From contig JAHCJW010000002.1 in NCBI GenBank assembly GCA_026126125.1, positions 18,470-82,469 on the forward strand: a stretch of 64,000 nucleotides of DNA, given 5' to 3'. This document shows positions 36,740 through 45,411 of the stretch, piece by piece. The notes beneath the pieces were generated by a model. The model searched no databases. It had not been told where the DNA came from and saw only the letters and a list, made by a program, of their open reading frames with translations. Position 1 is the stretch's first letter; the number at the start of each line of letters is the position of its first letter. Source of the DNA: Devosia sp. (GTDB lineage: Bacteria > Pseudomonadota > Alphaproteobacteria > Rhizobiales > Devosiaceae). The position numbers and the translations under genes are program-made.

Positions 36740-37951
36740 TCAGCTTTCGGCCACCATGGGCCAGCTCCAGAACTGGCGGCCTTCATCGACGAGGTAGCGG
36801 TTGAGCACCATTTTGTGCACTTCATCGGCGCCATCGACGAGCCGCGCCTGACGGGCATAGCGATAAATCCACTCGAGCACGGTATCGCCCGAATATCCCC
36901 GCGCGCCGTTGATCTGGATCGCACGGTCGGCTGCATCATGCAGCACATTGGCGACCTGTATCTTGGCCATGGACACTTCCTTGCGCGCATACCCGCCCCG
37001 ATCCAGCTCCCAGGCCGCCTTCATCACCAGCAGGCGCCCAACCTCGATCCGCATCGCCAGGTCGCCCATCATCAATTGAATGCTTTCGCGATCGGCAAGG
37101 CGCATGCCGAAGCCGTGGCGTTCGAGCGCATAGGCCTGAGCAATTTCAAGGCAGCGCTTGGCAAGGCCCAGCCACCGCATGCAATGGGTCAGCCGCGCAA
37201 CACCAAGACGAGCCTGCGTCACCTTGAGGCCCCGCCCCTCGCCCACCAGAACATCGTCTTCGGAGACCTCCAGGCCGTCAAAGGCGATCTCACAATGGCC
37301 GCCATGCTCTTCCGGCCCCATGATCTCGATGCGACGTACGATCTCCCAGCCGGGCTGGTCCTTGTGAAACATGAAGGCGGTGAGACCGTAGCGCGGATCG
37401 TCGGACGTACGGGCGATGACGGTGAAATGGCTGGCCTCGGCCGCGCCGGTGATGAACCATTTGCGCCCGGTGATGAGATATTTATCGCCGCGCTTTTGCG
37501 CGCGCGTCAGCATCATCGATGGATCAGAACCGCCACCAGGCGCAGGCTCGGTCATGGCGAAAGCCGAACGTACCGAGCCATCGGCGATGGGGCTGAGCCA
37601 CTTTTCCTTCTGCGCTGGCGTGCCGAGGCTTTCCAGCATCATCATATTGCCGTCGTCGGGCGCAGCCGAATTGAAGACGACCGGGCCGAAGATCGAGCGG
37701 TTCATCTCCTCATAGCACACGGCCATGCCAACGCGCCCCAGCCCTGCTCCACCCGCTTCCGGCTGCAACTGCAGGCACCACAAACCCTCGGCGCGCGCTT
37801 TGGCGCGCAGCGTTGTCAACAGCCCGAGCGTGATATTGCCGTGCGCATCATAGGACGCCTTGTCGCCTTCCAGCGGAAGGATTTCGCGCGCCACAAAATC
37901 GGCGATGCGCCGCCGATAGTCCTCGATGCGGGGCGAAACCTGGAAGTCCAT
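36740..37951 (-). CDS. acyl-CoA dehydrogenase (ACAD10/11-like)
   Basis: A 403-residue FAD enzyme with the family landmarks FAMTEPAPGGGSDPSMM, GRKWFITGAAEASHFTVIART, and the C-terminal segment QINGARGYSGDTVLEWIYRYARQARLVDGADEVHKMVL. ATG 37951 (MDFQVSPRIEDYRRR) follows AAGGACAGG; the frame is open further but overlaps the SDR gene. The pairing with an APH-like kinase suggests it handles 4-phospho-acyl-CoA or unsaturated acyl-CoA rather than only classical beta-oxidation. It sits 10 bp after the SDR gene. Confidence 0.9.
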   Translation of the reverse strand: MDFQVSPRIEDYRRRIADFVAREILPLEGDKASYDAHGNITLGLLTTLRAKARAEGLWCLQLQPEAGGAGLGRVGMAVCYEEMNRSIFGPVVFNSAAPDDGNMMMLESLGTPAQKEKWLSPIADGSVRSAFAMTEPAPGGGSDPSMMLTRAQKRGDKYLITGRKWFITGAAEASHFTVIARTSDDPRYGLTAFMFHKDQPGWEIVRRIEIMGPEEHGGHCEIAFDGLEVSEDDVLVGEGRGLKVTQARLGVARLTHCMRWLGLAKRCLEIAQAYALERHGFGMRLADRESIQLMMGDLAMRIEVGRLLVMKAAWELDRGGYARKEVSMAKIQVANVLHDAADRAIQINGARGYSGDTVLEWIYRYARQARLVDGADEVHKMVLNRYLVDEGRQFWSWPMVAES

Positions 37952-37961
37952 GAGCCTGTCC

Positions 37962-38708
37962 TTAGAGAGAAGAAACGAGATGGCCGCCATCGACGGCCAG
38001 GGTTGCGCCGGTGATGTAGCGGCCAGCATCCGAACACAGCAGCAGCAGCGCGCCATCGAGATCCTGTGGCTGGCCCAACTGGCGCTGCGGAATACGCCGG
38101 ATCAGCGCCTTCCCCTCATCACTGGCGAAGAAATCGCGGTTGAGATCGGTCTCGATATAGCCGGGGCACAAAGCGTTGACCCGAACCGAATACCGCGCCC
38201 ATTCCAGCGACAGTGACTTGGTCATCTGGATGCTTGCCGCCTTTGAGGCCGCATAGACACTGAGATTGCCCGCCACGCGGAGACCCAGGATGGAGGCGAT
38301 ATTGACGATGGCGCCGGGCCGGCCCGTATCTTTCATTCGGCGCGCAACGGCTTGCGCCACCAGAAAGCTGCCTTTGAGATTGGTGTCGATCACCGCATCC
38401 CAATCGGCTTCGCTGAGGTCCAGCGCCCTTTTTGCGACACTGATCCCGGCATTATTGATCAGGATATCGATGTCTCGATCGGCCAAGGCCGCTGCGATGG
38501 ATTGCGCATCCGAAACATCGAGCAAAACCGGCTCGGCACTGCCGCCCGCGGCGGTAATTTGAGAGCAGGCCCGATCGAGCGCCTCCGCGCGGCGCGCCGC
38601 CAGCAGCACTCGTGCACCCTGCCTCGCCAGCACATCAGCGAAATGCAGACCCAAGCCCCCAGAGGCGCCAGTGATCAACGCCGTCTTGCCTGCAATGTCC
38701 TCAAACAT
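37962..38708 (-). CDS. short-chain dehydrogenase/reductase (SDR)
   Basis: A classical SDR of about 248 residues: cofactor loop TGASGGLG, NNAG structural motif, catalytic serine in NIASILGL and the YAASK tyrosine-lysine pair, then the CPGYIETDL loop. Acidic or basic determinants after strand 2 (LLAARR) favour NADP(H). AGG precedes ATG 38708 at a normal distance; ATG 38720 in the same frame would abut it. First gene of the acyl-CoA operon, with a TetR-type operator just upstream. Probably oxidises or reduces a hydroxyacyl or ketoacyl intermediate. Confidence 0.9.
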   Translation of the reverse strand: MFEDIAGKTALITGASGGLGLHFADVLARQGARVLLAARRAEALDRACSQITAAGGSAEPVLLDVSDAQSIAAALADRDIDILINNAGISVAKRALDLSEADWDAVIDTNLKGSFLVAQAVARRMKDTGRPGAIVNIASILGLRVAGNLSVYAASKAASIQMTKSLSLEWARYSVRVNALCPGYIETDLNRDFFASDEGKALIRRIPQRQLGQPQDLDGALLLLCSDAGRYITGATLAVDGGHLVSSL

Positions 38709-38726
38709 GGTCGCATTCACCTATAT

Positions 38727-38742
38727 TTCGAACGAGCGCTCG
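38727..38742. promoter_or_regulatory. TetR-type operator, copy B, at the acyl-CoA operon promoter
   Basis: TTCGAACGAGCGCTCG matches copy A (33648-33663) at 15 of 16 bases and contains the palindrome CGAGCGCTCG. It ends 19 bp upstream of the SDR start codon, inside the expected promoter, consistent with direct repression by the TetR protein encoded at the end of this operon. Confidence 0.65.
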
Positions 38743-38890
38743 ATTTTTAACGTGCTCCATGACCTTTGACAAGTGGGCTTTCGAGCCAAACATCTTGCAC
38801 GAGTGGAAAGGAGAACGCTGCCGTTTCGCCATGAGCAGAAGGCAGCTCCATCAGCATCGGGTGATCCGCACGGTTGCGAAGGTTCGACCG

Positions 38891-39865
38891 TCAGGCCAAC
38901 GCAAAGCGCCAGACGCCGTCATCATCCTGATGCCTTGTCAGCGTAGCGCGATGCCACAGATGATTGGCAAGACTGAGCACCATTCCGGGCAGAAGATAGC
39001 CGAAATGCCTGATTGTCTGCGGCGCAAAGACCAATGGCGCCATTTCGGCGCAACTCATCGCGCCGCGTATCTGTCCGACCAGCCGGGAAAGCCGTTTCTG
39101 GTGCGCCTTGTGTAAATTCAGCGCGTGGGCGGGGATGCCGGCAAAGACAGCACCGTGCCCGGGCAGAACGGTCATCGTCTCCGGCAGCACCGCGAGCCGA
39201 TCCAGAAAAGCAAAATATTCGCTCAACAGGTCGGCCTCCGGCTCATTCAGCCCGACACTGATATGCGGCCCGGCCCCGGCCAAAAGCTGATCACCAGCAA
39301 GCAGGAACCGGCTATCCTGCGAGATAAGGCACGCCGCCCTGGTCGAGTGGCCACCCCCGGTCATCACCTGCCAATTTGTGCCAGCAAGCGACAACATCAT
39401 GCCGTCCTCCAAAGGATGGTAGTCTCGCGGAAACGCCGCCAGAAGCGAATAGTCCGGTGGCGCGGTCAGTCGCGCTTCTGCTGCCGGCACGCCAAGCGTC
39501 ACCAGGAACGCCGAAAGCTGGTGTCGCCGCTGTTCGAGACTTGCCCCACTCGCGGCAATGACTTTGCTATGCTCCTCGGCGGTCATGAACAAAGGGGCGC
39601 CATGGCGCGCCGAAAGGGCAGCAATCTGCCCTGAATGATCCCGGTGCATATGGGTGCAGACAATGGCCTCCACAGCGCCGACGGCGCCGGCGTTTTCGGC
39701 GGCGTGCCAAAGTGCCGCCGCCTCGGCGCCGGGTAGCCCGCCATCGGCGATCATCTGCCTGTCCGGCGCACCGATGATCCAGCCATTTACCGAGCGTGTC
39801 CCGCCCATGGGAAAGACGAGGCGAGAGACGCCCGGTGCGATACTTTCAAGAAAATCCAAGGACAA
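38891..39865 (-). CDS. MBL-fold metallo-hydrolase
   Basis: About 324 residues. The metal motif is CTHMHRDHSGQ, followed by GGGHSTRAACLI (third histidine), LLAGDQLL (bridging aspartate) and VLPGHGAVF (last histidine), the complete set for a di-metal site as in glyoxalase II-like and lactonase-like enzymes. The start is uncertain: TTG at 39865 follows the MalY stop codon by eight bases, while the frame itself stays open another 39 codons into MalY. It is downstream of the MalY gene on the same strand, so probably cotranscribed. Substrate unknown, likely an acyl thioester or lactone. Confidence 0.83.
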   Translation of the reverse strand: MSLDFLESIAPGVSRLVFPMGGTRSVNGWIIGAPDRQMIADGGLPGAEAAALWHAAENAGAVGAVEAIVCTHMHRDHSGQIAALSARHGAPLFMTAEEHSKVIAASGASLEQRRHQLSAFLVTLGVPAAEARLTAPPDYSLLAAFPRDYHPLEDGMMLSLAGTNWQVMTGGGHSTRAACLISQDSRFLLAGDQLLAGAGPHISVGLNEPEADLLSEYFAFLDRLAVLPETMTVLPGHGAVFAGIPAHALNLHKAHQKRLSRLVGQIRGAMSCAEMAPLVFAPQTIRHFGYLLPGMVLSLANHLWHRATLTRHQDDDGVWRFALA

Positions 39866-39873
39866 GGCTGTCG

Positions 39874-41046
39874 TCAGCGGCGCTTGTGCAGCACGCCGAA
39901 AATGCGGTCCAGGGCCTCGTCCAGGATTGGACGGGGCGTTGCCAGGTTCAATCGGAACGAACCGGCGCCCTCGAGCCCGCAATCTTCTCCGCCGGTTACC
40001 GCGACTTTAGCCTCCTCGCGCAGCATCGGAGCCAGATCGCGCCTGTTGGTGAGTTGGCTCACATCGATCCAGGCCAGATAGGTCGCCTCCGGTGCCCGAT
40101 GCACCGCGCCGGGCAATTCGCGCTCTATGCGCTGGGCCAGATGCTTTCTGTTGCCATCAAGATAGGTTGTGACCTCAGCCAGCCAGTCACCACCGTCATT
40201 GTAAGCGGCGATGCTGGCGCGAACGCCGACATTGGAAGCTCCGCGCGTCGTGTGATGGCCCAAGCCCACAAAGGTTTCCGCGTCGGCATCGTTGGAGAAG
40301 ACCATCTGCGCGCAGGCGAGACCGGGAATATTCCAGGCCTTGGACGCGGAGATGGCAGTAATGGTGTGCGCTGCCGTTTGCGCATTCAGCGATGCATAGG
40401 GGATGTGCTGGCCGCCAAAATTGAGCGGCGCATGAATTTCGTCGGCGAAAACCCTTGCGCCGGTGCGCGTGGCGATGGCGGCGACACGCTCCAGTTCCGC
40501 CCGCGAATAGAGCCGTCCGAGAGGATTGTGCGGCGAACACAGCACAAGCAGACCACCCCGCTCGGCCAGCGCCGCCTCGATGCCGGCTTCATCCAGACGC
40601 CAGACGCCATTTTCATCTCGCTGGCAGGGCACCTGGATAACCTCCACCCCCTGCCGCGCCGGCAGGGACATGAAGGGCGGATAAGCGGGCGTCGGCAGAA
40701 CGATCGGCTGATCTGGCTTCCGCCAATAGGTGAAGGCCAGTTCGTATGCCCGGAGCACGTCGCCGAGCAGGCCCACGTGATCGGCTTTGACCTCCCAGGC
40801 AAAGCTGCGTTTCAGGAAAGCGGCACTGGCCTCGCCCAGATCACGCGCAAGCGCCTTGGGCATATAACCGGTCTCGAGCCGATCGGCCGTGGCCCGGATC
40901 GCGTCGGCGACCGGCGGGGCAATGCCGAAATCCATCTCGGCAACCCAGGCGCCAATGGCATCGGGAAACATGGTCCACTTGGTGCTGCCGCGCGCGCGCA
41001 GCTCATCTATGGTCAGGGCATCCCATTGGGCAGCAAGCGTGCTCAC
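39874..41046 (-). CDS. MalY/PatB-family pyridoxal-phosphate C-S lyase or aminotransferase
   Basis: A 390-residue fold-type I PLP enzyme. Landmarks are WVAEMDFGIAPPV near the start, the glycine-rich TPAYPPFMSLP segment, SPHNPLGRLYSR, ADEIHAPLNFGGQ and the cofactor lysine in SASKAWNIPGL, all typical of MalY/PatB cystathionine beta-lyases. They break C-S bonds of cystathionine and cysteine conjugates to thiol, pyruvate and ammonia. GTG 41046 with GAGGA upstream gives the usual 390-residue length. It lies 67 bp downstream of the malonyl-CoA synthetase, an uncommon partner for malonate genes. Confidence 0.86.
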   Translation of the reverse strand: MSTLAAQWDALTIDELRARGSTKWTMFPDAIGAWVAEMDFGIAPPVADAIRATADRLETGYMPKALARDLGEASAAFLKRSFAWEVKADHVGLLGDVLRAYELAFTYWRKPDQPIVLPTPAYPPFMSLPARQGVEVIQVPCQRDENGVWRLDEAGIEAALAERGGLLVLCSPHNPLGRLYSRAELERVAAIATRTGARVFADEIHAPLNFGGQHIPYASLNAQTAAHTITAISASKAWNIPGLACAQMVFSNDADAETFVGLGHHTTRGASNVGVRASIAAYNDGGDWLAEVTTYLDGNRKHLAQRIERELPGAVHRAPEATYLAWIDVSQLTNRRDLAPMLREEAKVAVTGGEDCGLEGAGSFRLNLATPRPILDEALDRIFGVLHKRR

Positions 41047-41113
41047 ATTGTCCTCATTCTGTAGCGGGCGCGCCGTGCTGGCGCTCGAAAAGATATCTCT
41101 TGGTTTACCGGTT

Positions 41114-42625
41114 TTATTCGGAATAGAGCCTGGAAAACCGGTCTCGCAGCAGGTTTTTCTGAACCTTGCCCATAGTGTTGCGCGGCAGGTCGTCCACGAA
41201 GACCACCTGCTTGGGCAATTTATAACGGGCAAGACGTTCCTGCAGCAGCGAGAGAATGGCGGCAGCGTCCTGTGGCGCGTTCTTTTCGCACACCACAACG
41301 GCAGTCACGGCCTCGCCGAAGTCACGATGCGGCAAGCCGATAACGGCGGATTCCACCACACCCTCGAGGACGTCGATTTCTGCCTCGACTTCCTTGGGAT
41401 AGACATTGAAGCCACCCGAGATGATCAAGTCCTTGCCGCGCCCGACGATCCGCACATAGCCGCGCTCGTCGATGCACCCCAGATCGCCAGTGATGAAGAA
41501 GCCATTCAAGCGCAGTTCCTCGGCTGTCTTTTCCGGCATGCGCCAATAGCCCGTGAACACGTTAGGACCGCGCACTTCGATCATGCCGATTTCGCCCGCC
41601 GCCATTTCATTGCCGTCAGCGTCGGCAATCCGTAATTCGACACCGGGCAAGGGCATGCCCACCGTGCCGGCAATACGCTCCCCATCATAAGGATTGGACG
41701 CATTCATGTTGGTTTCGGTCATGCCATAACGTTCGAGGATCGCATGGCCGGTGCGCTCCTGCCAACGACGGTGCGTTTCCTCAAGCAGGGGTGCCGAGCC
41801 CGAAACGAAAAGCCGCATCGAGGCGGTGGCCTGCCGCGTCAGACCCGGCTCATCGAGCAGACGCACATAGAAGGTTGGCACACCCATCAGGACCGTGGCG
41901 CGCGCCATCAAGCCAAGGATGCGCGCCGGATCGAATTTGGCGAGCAGGATCATCGAGGCGCCGGACAATAACGTCACATTGGTGGCGACGAACAGGCCAT
42001 GCGTGTGGAAAATCGGCAGCGCGTGAATAAGGATATCGGCAGAACTGTAATGCCAGGCGTGACGGAGCGTCAGTGCGTTGGACACCAGATTGCCATGCGT
42101 CAGCATCGCCCCTTTCGATCGACCTGTCGTGCCGGATGTGTAGAGCAAGGCGGCCAAATCATCGCGCTCGCGCGGTATCGTGGCAAAGTTCGCCTCGCTT
42201 TCCCGCGCAGCATCGGCAAGCGTGCCGCCATTGCTGGCGTCGAGGGTCACCACACGAGCGCCGCTCGCCTTGGCCACCGGCTGCAGCAGATCGAGCCTTG
42301 CCGGATCGCAGACGAAAATGGCTGGCTCCGCATCGCCCAGAAAATATTCCAGCTCGCGCGGCGTATAGGCGGTATTGAGCGGCAGGAACACCCCGCCCGC
42401 CCGCACCGTCGCGAGATAGAGAATGACGCTGTCGGTGGACTTTTCCACCTGCGCGGCGAGCCGGTCCCCCGGCTTGAGACCAAGCCTGACCAAAGCATTG
42501 GCCATTTTGCCGCTCAACGCCACGACATCGCCATAGGAGAGCCGAGCCCCGCCATCGGTTTCGATGGCAAGTGCGTTCGGGACAGAAATCGAGCTGGAAA
42601 TGACGTCGAAGATATTGTTGCTCAT
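41114..42625 (-). CDS. matB: malonyl-CoA synthetase
   Basis: A 503-residue ANL ligase, the length of characterised MatB. P-loop LLYTSGTTGRSKGAMLTH, then ALPIFHTHGLFVATNVTL, ERYGMTETNMN, FITGDLGCIDERGYVRIVGRGKDLIISGGFNVYPKEVE and the C-terminal NTMGKVQKNLLRD lysine motif. It makes malonyl-CoA from malonate, ATP and CoA. It follows matA by 21 bp and lies divergent from the GntR regulator, the standard matRAB arrangement of rhizobia. Confidence 0.92.
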   Translation of the reverse strand: MSNNIFDVISSSISVPNALAIETDGGARLSYGDVVALSGKMANALVRLGLKPGDRLAAQVEKSTDSVILYLATVRAGGVFLPLNTAYTPRELEYFLGDAEPAIFVCDPARLDLLQPVAKASGARVVTLDASNGGTLADAARESEANFATIPRERDDLAALLYTSGTTGRSKGAMLTHGNLVSNALTLRHAWHYSSADILIHALPIFHTHGLFVATNVTLLSGASMILLAKFDPARILGLMARATVLMGVPTFYVRLLDEPGLTRQATASMRLFVSGSAPLLEETHRRWQERTGHAILERYGMTETNMNASNPYDGERIAGTVGMPLPGVELRIADADGNEMAAGEIGMIEVRGPNVFTGYWRMPEKTAEELRLNGFFITGDLGCIDERGYVRIVGRGKDLIISGGFNVYPKEVEAEIDVLEGVVESAVIGLPHRDFGEAVTAVVVCEKNAPQDAAAILSLLQERLARYKLPKQVVFVDDLPRNTMGKVQKNLLRDRFSRLYSE

Positions 42626-42646
42626 GGCGTCTTTCTTGGGTTCAAT

Positions 42647-43984
42647 TCAGGTGTTGGAGGACAGGCGCCGCAGGGCGTCGGGCGAGGCGATGGCGCCACG
42701 TTCAGCAAAGGCTTCGTGATTGCGTTCAATTTCGTCGAGCGCGTAGAGATAATTGACCATAAGCCCGTATGACTGACGCAACCCACTGTCCGACACGTCG
42801 CCCATGGGGTTGAGCCGTTCCAGCCGCGCACCATTGCCCAGATGAAAGCGCGCCACCGGATCGATCGGTCGGCCGGCTTTGTCCTTGGCCTCAAGAAAAT
42901 ATTGCGCGGCAATGGGAAGCAGCACTTCGTTGACGGTGTTGGACGATGTCACGTCATTGTGCCAGCCGGGCTGGTCCACCAGCGCCAGAGCGCTCTGCTG
43001 TTCGCGGCTCAAATGCCCGGCAGCCTTGTGCTGGGCCAGCCATTTGCTGAAGCCGGGAACCGGCGACAATGTCACAAAGGTCTGGATGCCCGGCAGTTCT
43101 GCCTTGAGCAGTTCCACCACCTGCTTGATGAGGAAATTGCCGAAGGACACTCCGGCCAGCCCGCGCTGGGTATTGGATATGGAATAGAAGACAGCGGTAT
43201 TGGCATCTTCGGCTGCAATCGGCTTGCGCTCGAGATCGAGCAGCGGCGCGATGGCGTCCGGAATGGTCCTGGTCAGCCCCACCTCAACAAAAATCAGCGG
43301 TTCATCCACCAGTTGCGGGTGGAAGAAGGCGTAACAGCGCCTGTCGGTCGGCTCAAGGCGGTTGCGCAGATCATCCCAGTTGCGGATCTGATGCACAGCC
43401 TCATAGCGGATCACCTTTTCCAAGATGCTGGCCGGGGTGTTCCAGTCGATCTGCCGCAGGCTCAGGAAGCCGCGATTGAACCATGACGAAAGAAGATGCT
43501 GGAAATCGGCATTAACCGCATTGAGATCCGGGTTTTCGCGCATGGCTGCGAGCAGGTCCTCACGCATTTTGACCAATGCGCGCGTGCCGCCGGGCGACAT
43601 ATTGATACGCCGGAACAACTCCTGGCGCCGCGGCTCGCTGGCTTTGTGCAAAGCCTCGACGCTACCCGGCTTTCCCTGCTTCCAGGCCAGAAAAGCCGCC
43701 TCGACCTCTGCCGGCTCGGGGCCGAAGCGCTCGGCCAGAACCTTGAGGAACGCGATCCGCTCCTCGGGCGAGGCAATGGCGTAAGCTTCAACCAACGACC
43801 GGGCCAACACCACGCCGGAGGCCTCGCCACGCCGCGATAAAATGAGCTCCCCGAGTTGGGAAAGGTCAGGCGCGGTGACCGGTCCGGCCGATGGGCGCCA
43901 GCCCACCAAAGCACGCCCCCGCTCCGTCATGGCATCGATCAGCTCCAGCAGGAACGCCGGAGGCTCCGCACCGAATACCCGCAT
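42647..43984 (-). CDS. matA: malonyl-CoA decarboxylase
   Basis: A 445-residue malonyl-CoA decarboxylase, recognised from the helical N-terminal domain and the GNAT-like catalytic part with HPQLVDEPLIFVEVGLT, FYSISNTQRGLAGVSFGNFLIKQV, the TLSPVPGFSKWL segment and GNGARLERLNPMGD near the end. It converts malonyl-CoA to acetyl-CoA and CO2. GGGGAGGGG lies just before the ATG. With MatB it turns malonate into acetyl-CoA. No malonate carrier (matC) is seen nearby. Confidence 0.93.
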   Translation of the reverse strand: MRVFGAEPPAFLLELIDAMTERGRALVGWRPSAGPVTAPDLSQLGELILSRRGEASGVVLARSLVEAYAIASPEERIAFLKVLAERFGPEPAEVEAAFLAWKQGKPGSVEALHKASEPRRQELFRRINMSPGGTRALVKMREDLLAAMRENPDLNAVNADFQHLLSSWFNRGFLSLRQIDWNTPASILEKVIRYEAVHQIRNWDDLRNRLEPTDRRCYAFFHPQLVDEPLIFVEVGLTRTIPDAIAPLLDLERKPIAAEDANTAVFYSISNTQRGLAGVSFGNFLIKQVVELLKAELPGIQTFVTLSPVPGFSKWLAQHKAAGHLSREQQSALALVDQPGWHNDVTSSNTVNEVLLPIAAQYFLEAKDKAGRPIDPVARFHLGNGARLERLNPMGDVSDSGLRQSYGLMVNYLYALDEIERNHEAFAERGAIASPDALRRLSSNT

Positions 43985-44107
43985 ATACCCCTCCCCGCCA
44001 ATGAGTGACCGTTGTACTAAACAAGAGTTATGATATATTTATCAAGAGCAATCTTTCATATTTCTGACGAGGTTGGTATCATCGGCCACCAAGGGGATTT
44101 GAAACCA
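43985..44107. promoter_or_regulatory. divergent matA/matR promoter region with palindrome
   Basis: TGATA (44031-44035) and TATCA (44040-44044) form an AT-rich palindrome with a TATT centre, flanked by two CAAGAG copies (44022-44027 and 44043-44048). The site lies between matA and matR and is a candidate binding site for MatR. The frame of matR runs through it, which argues that the true matR start is downstream. Confidence 0.5.
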
Positions 44108-44788
44108 TTGTCCAATACGGCCCGGATCAGGCAGGCGTTGGAAAACGCCATACTCAATGGCGACCATCCGCTCGGCTCCCAACTCGATCCCGATCAGTTG
44201 GCGCGACAATTCGATTGTTCCCGCACGCCCATTCGCGATGCTCTCCAACAGCTTGAAGCCTCTGGCCTCGTCCGCGTGCTGCCAAAGCGGGGCACCTTCG
44301 TCACCCAATGGACATTCGAACAGCTGACCGAGCGGTTTGAGGTGATGGCCGAAATCGAGGCAACCTGCGCGCGCCTTGCCGCACGCCGCATTTCCGAGGC
44401 CGAGCTGATCGACCTGACCAATGCGCAGCAGGCGTGCCGGGAGGCTGCGGAGGCGGATGATCCCGAGACCTATTATGCCGTCAACACCGACTTCCACCAC
44501 TGCCTCTACCGCGCGACGCACAACAGCTTCCTCATCGCCGAAGCGTCGCGGCTGAACACGATGCTGCAACCCTATCGGCGCCTGCAATTGCGCACCCGAA
44601 GGCGGCTCATCACGTCATTAACAGAACACCAGGCCATCCTCGATGCGATCAGCGCTGAAGACGAAATCTCCGCCGCTCATGCCACCCATGCCCATATCAT
44701 CGTGCAAGGCGATCGCTTCCACGACCTCGTCGCAGCCATGGCTGCCCAGACCGCCCCGAAGAGGACGGAGCGCACCAACCCCCGATGA
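44108..44788 (+). CDS. matR: GntR-family regulator of malonate genes (FCD subfamily)
   Basis: About 226 residues from TTG 44108 (alternatives: TTG 44099, ATG 44030). The winged helix is GSQLDPDQLARQFDCSRTPIRDALQQLEASGLVRVLPKRGTFV; the FCD domain follows with NTDFHHCLYRATHNSFL. AAGGGG at 44091-44096 gives suitable spacing to 44108. It is divergent from matA/matB, the position of MatR in Rhizobium, where it senses malonate. Function assigned from this context. Confidence 0.85.
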   Translation: MSNTARIRQALENAILNGDHPLGSQLDPDQLARQFDCSRTPIRDALQQLEASGLVRVLPKRGTFVTQWTFEQLTERFEVMAEIEATCARLAARRISEAELIDLTNAQQACREAAEADDPETYYAVNTDFHHCLYRATHNSFLIAEASRLNTMLQPYRRLQLRTRRRLITSLTEHQAILDAISAEDEISAAHATHAHIIVQGDRFHDLVAAMAAQTAPKRTERTNPR

Positions 44789-44795
44789 GCTCTGG

Positions 44796-44893
44796 AGCGG
44801 CGTGCGTTCTGTCGAACGCAAATTGCCGCCCTTCATCCCTTGTTTGCGCATCGGATGAGCGGAAAACCGTGTGTACACTTTTCGGTCCGAGGC
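44796..44893. repeat. dispersed intergenic repeat, copy 2
   Basis: Starts AGCGGCGTGCGTTCTGTCGA and parallels 3566-3661 through the GTCGAACGC palindrome, CCCTTGTTT, AAACCGT and ACACTTTTCGG blocks. It begins eight bases after the matR stop and ends at the DUF3592 gene's 3' end. It may act as a terminator region for matR. Confidence 0.6.
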
Positions 44894-44895
44894 CC

Positions 44896-45396
44896 TTAGC
44901 GACTGCTATTGTCCGGATTTCCGTCCGCCTTGTGGCTTTTTTGGTTACCGATGCGGTCAGTCCGGGCCAACACCCCGCCGGCAGCGAGAATGATCATGGC
45001 AAACAGGCTCACCCACACGGCGCCCATCAGCTTGAACCAGTCCGTTTTGTCCGCATAGAGCGCATCATTGACGCGCCTGACCGTAACGGTTTCCCCGACG
45101 GTGTAGCCCCGAATGGCAGCCTCGGCGCTACCTTGCCGATTGTCATGGAAGGAGCCGGTCAATCCGCGAAGGTCCACGACTTCGGCCCCGTAACGCACAG
45201 TGATACGCGGAACATAGCGCATCACGCCATTTTTCCTGCCGAACACGACCTCCGCCGAGACGACGCGGACCGTTGCTTTCGGAGCCAGGAAAGTGACGGG
45301 CGCCGGATCGCCATTCGTCCAGCCGGCGAACGCGAATTGCGCGAAGACCAGGCCGAGGCAGATCAGAAAAGCGCCAAGCCATCGCGCCGCGTTCAT
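44896..45396 (-). CDS. DUF3592-like membrane protein
   Basis: 166 residues with an N-terminal hydrophobic segment (WLGAFLICLGLVFAQFAFAG), a periplasmic or extracytoplasmic middle with the pattern VVSAEVVFGR..YVPRITVRYGAEVVDLRG..YTVGETVTVRRV, and a second membrane helix (WVSLFAMIILAAGGVLA). The pattern fits DUF3592, a beta-rich domain of unknown function. It forms a pair with the membrane protein upstream (15 bp apart). Confidence 0.72.
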   Translation of the reverse strand: MNAARWLGAFLICLGLVFAQFAFAGWTNGDPAPVTFLAPKATVRVVSAEVVFGRKNGVMRYVPRITVRYGAEVVDLRGLTGSFHDNRQGSAEAAIRGYTVGETVTVRRVNDALYADKTDWFKLMGAVWVSLFAMIILAAGGVLARTDRIGNQKSHKADGNPDNSSR

Positions 45397-45411
45397 CTCG
45401 ACGGTTTCCCT

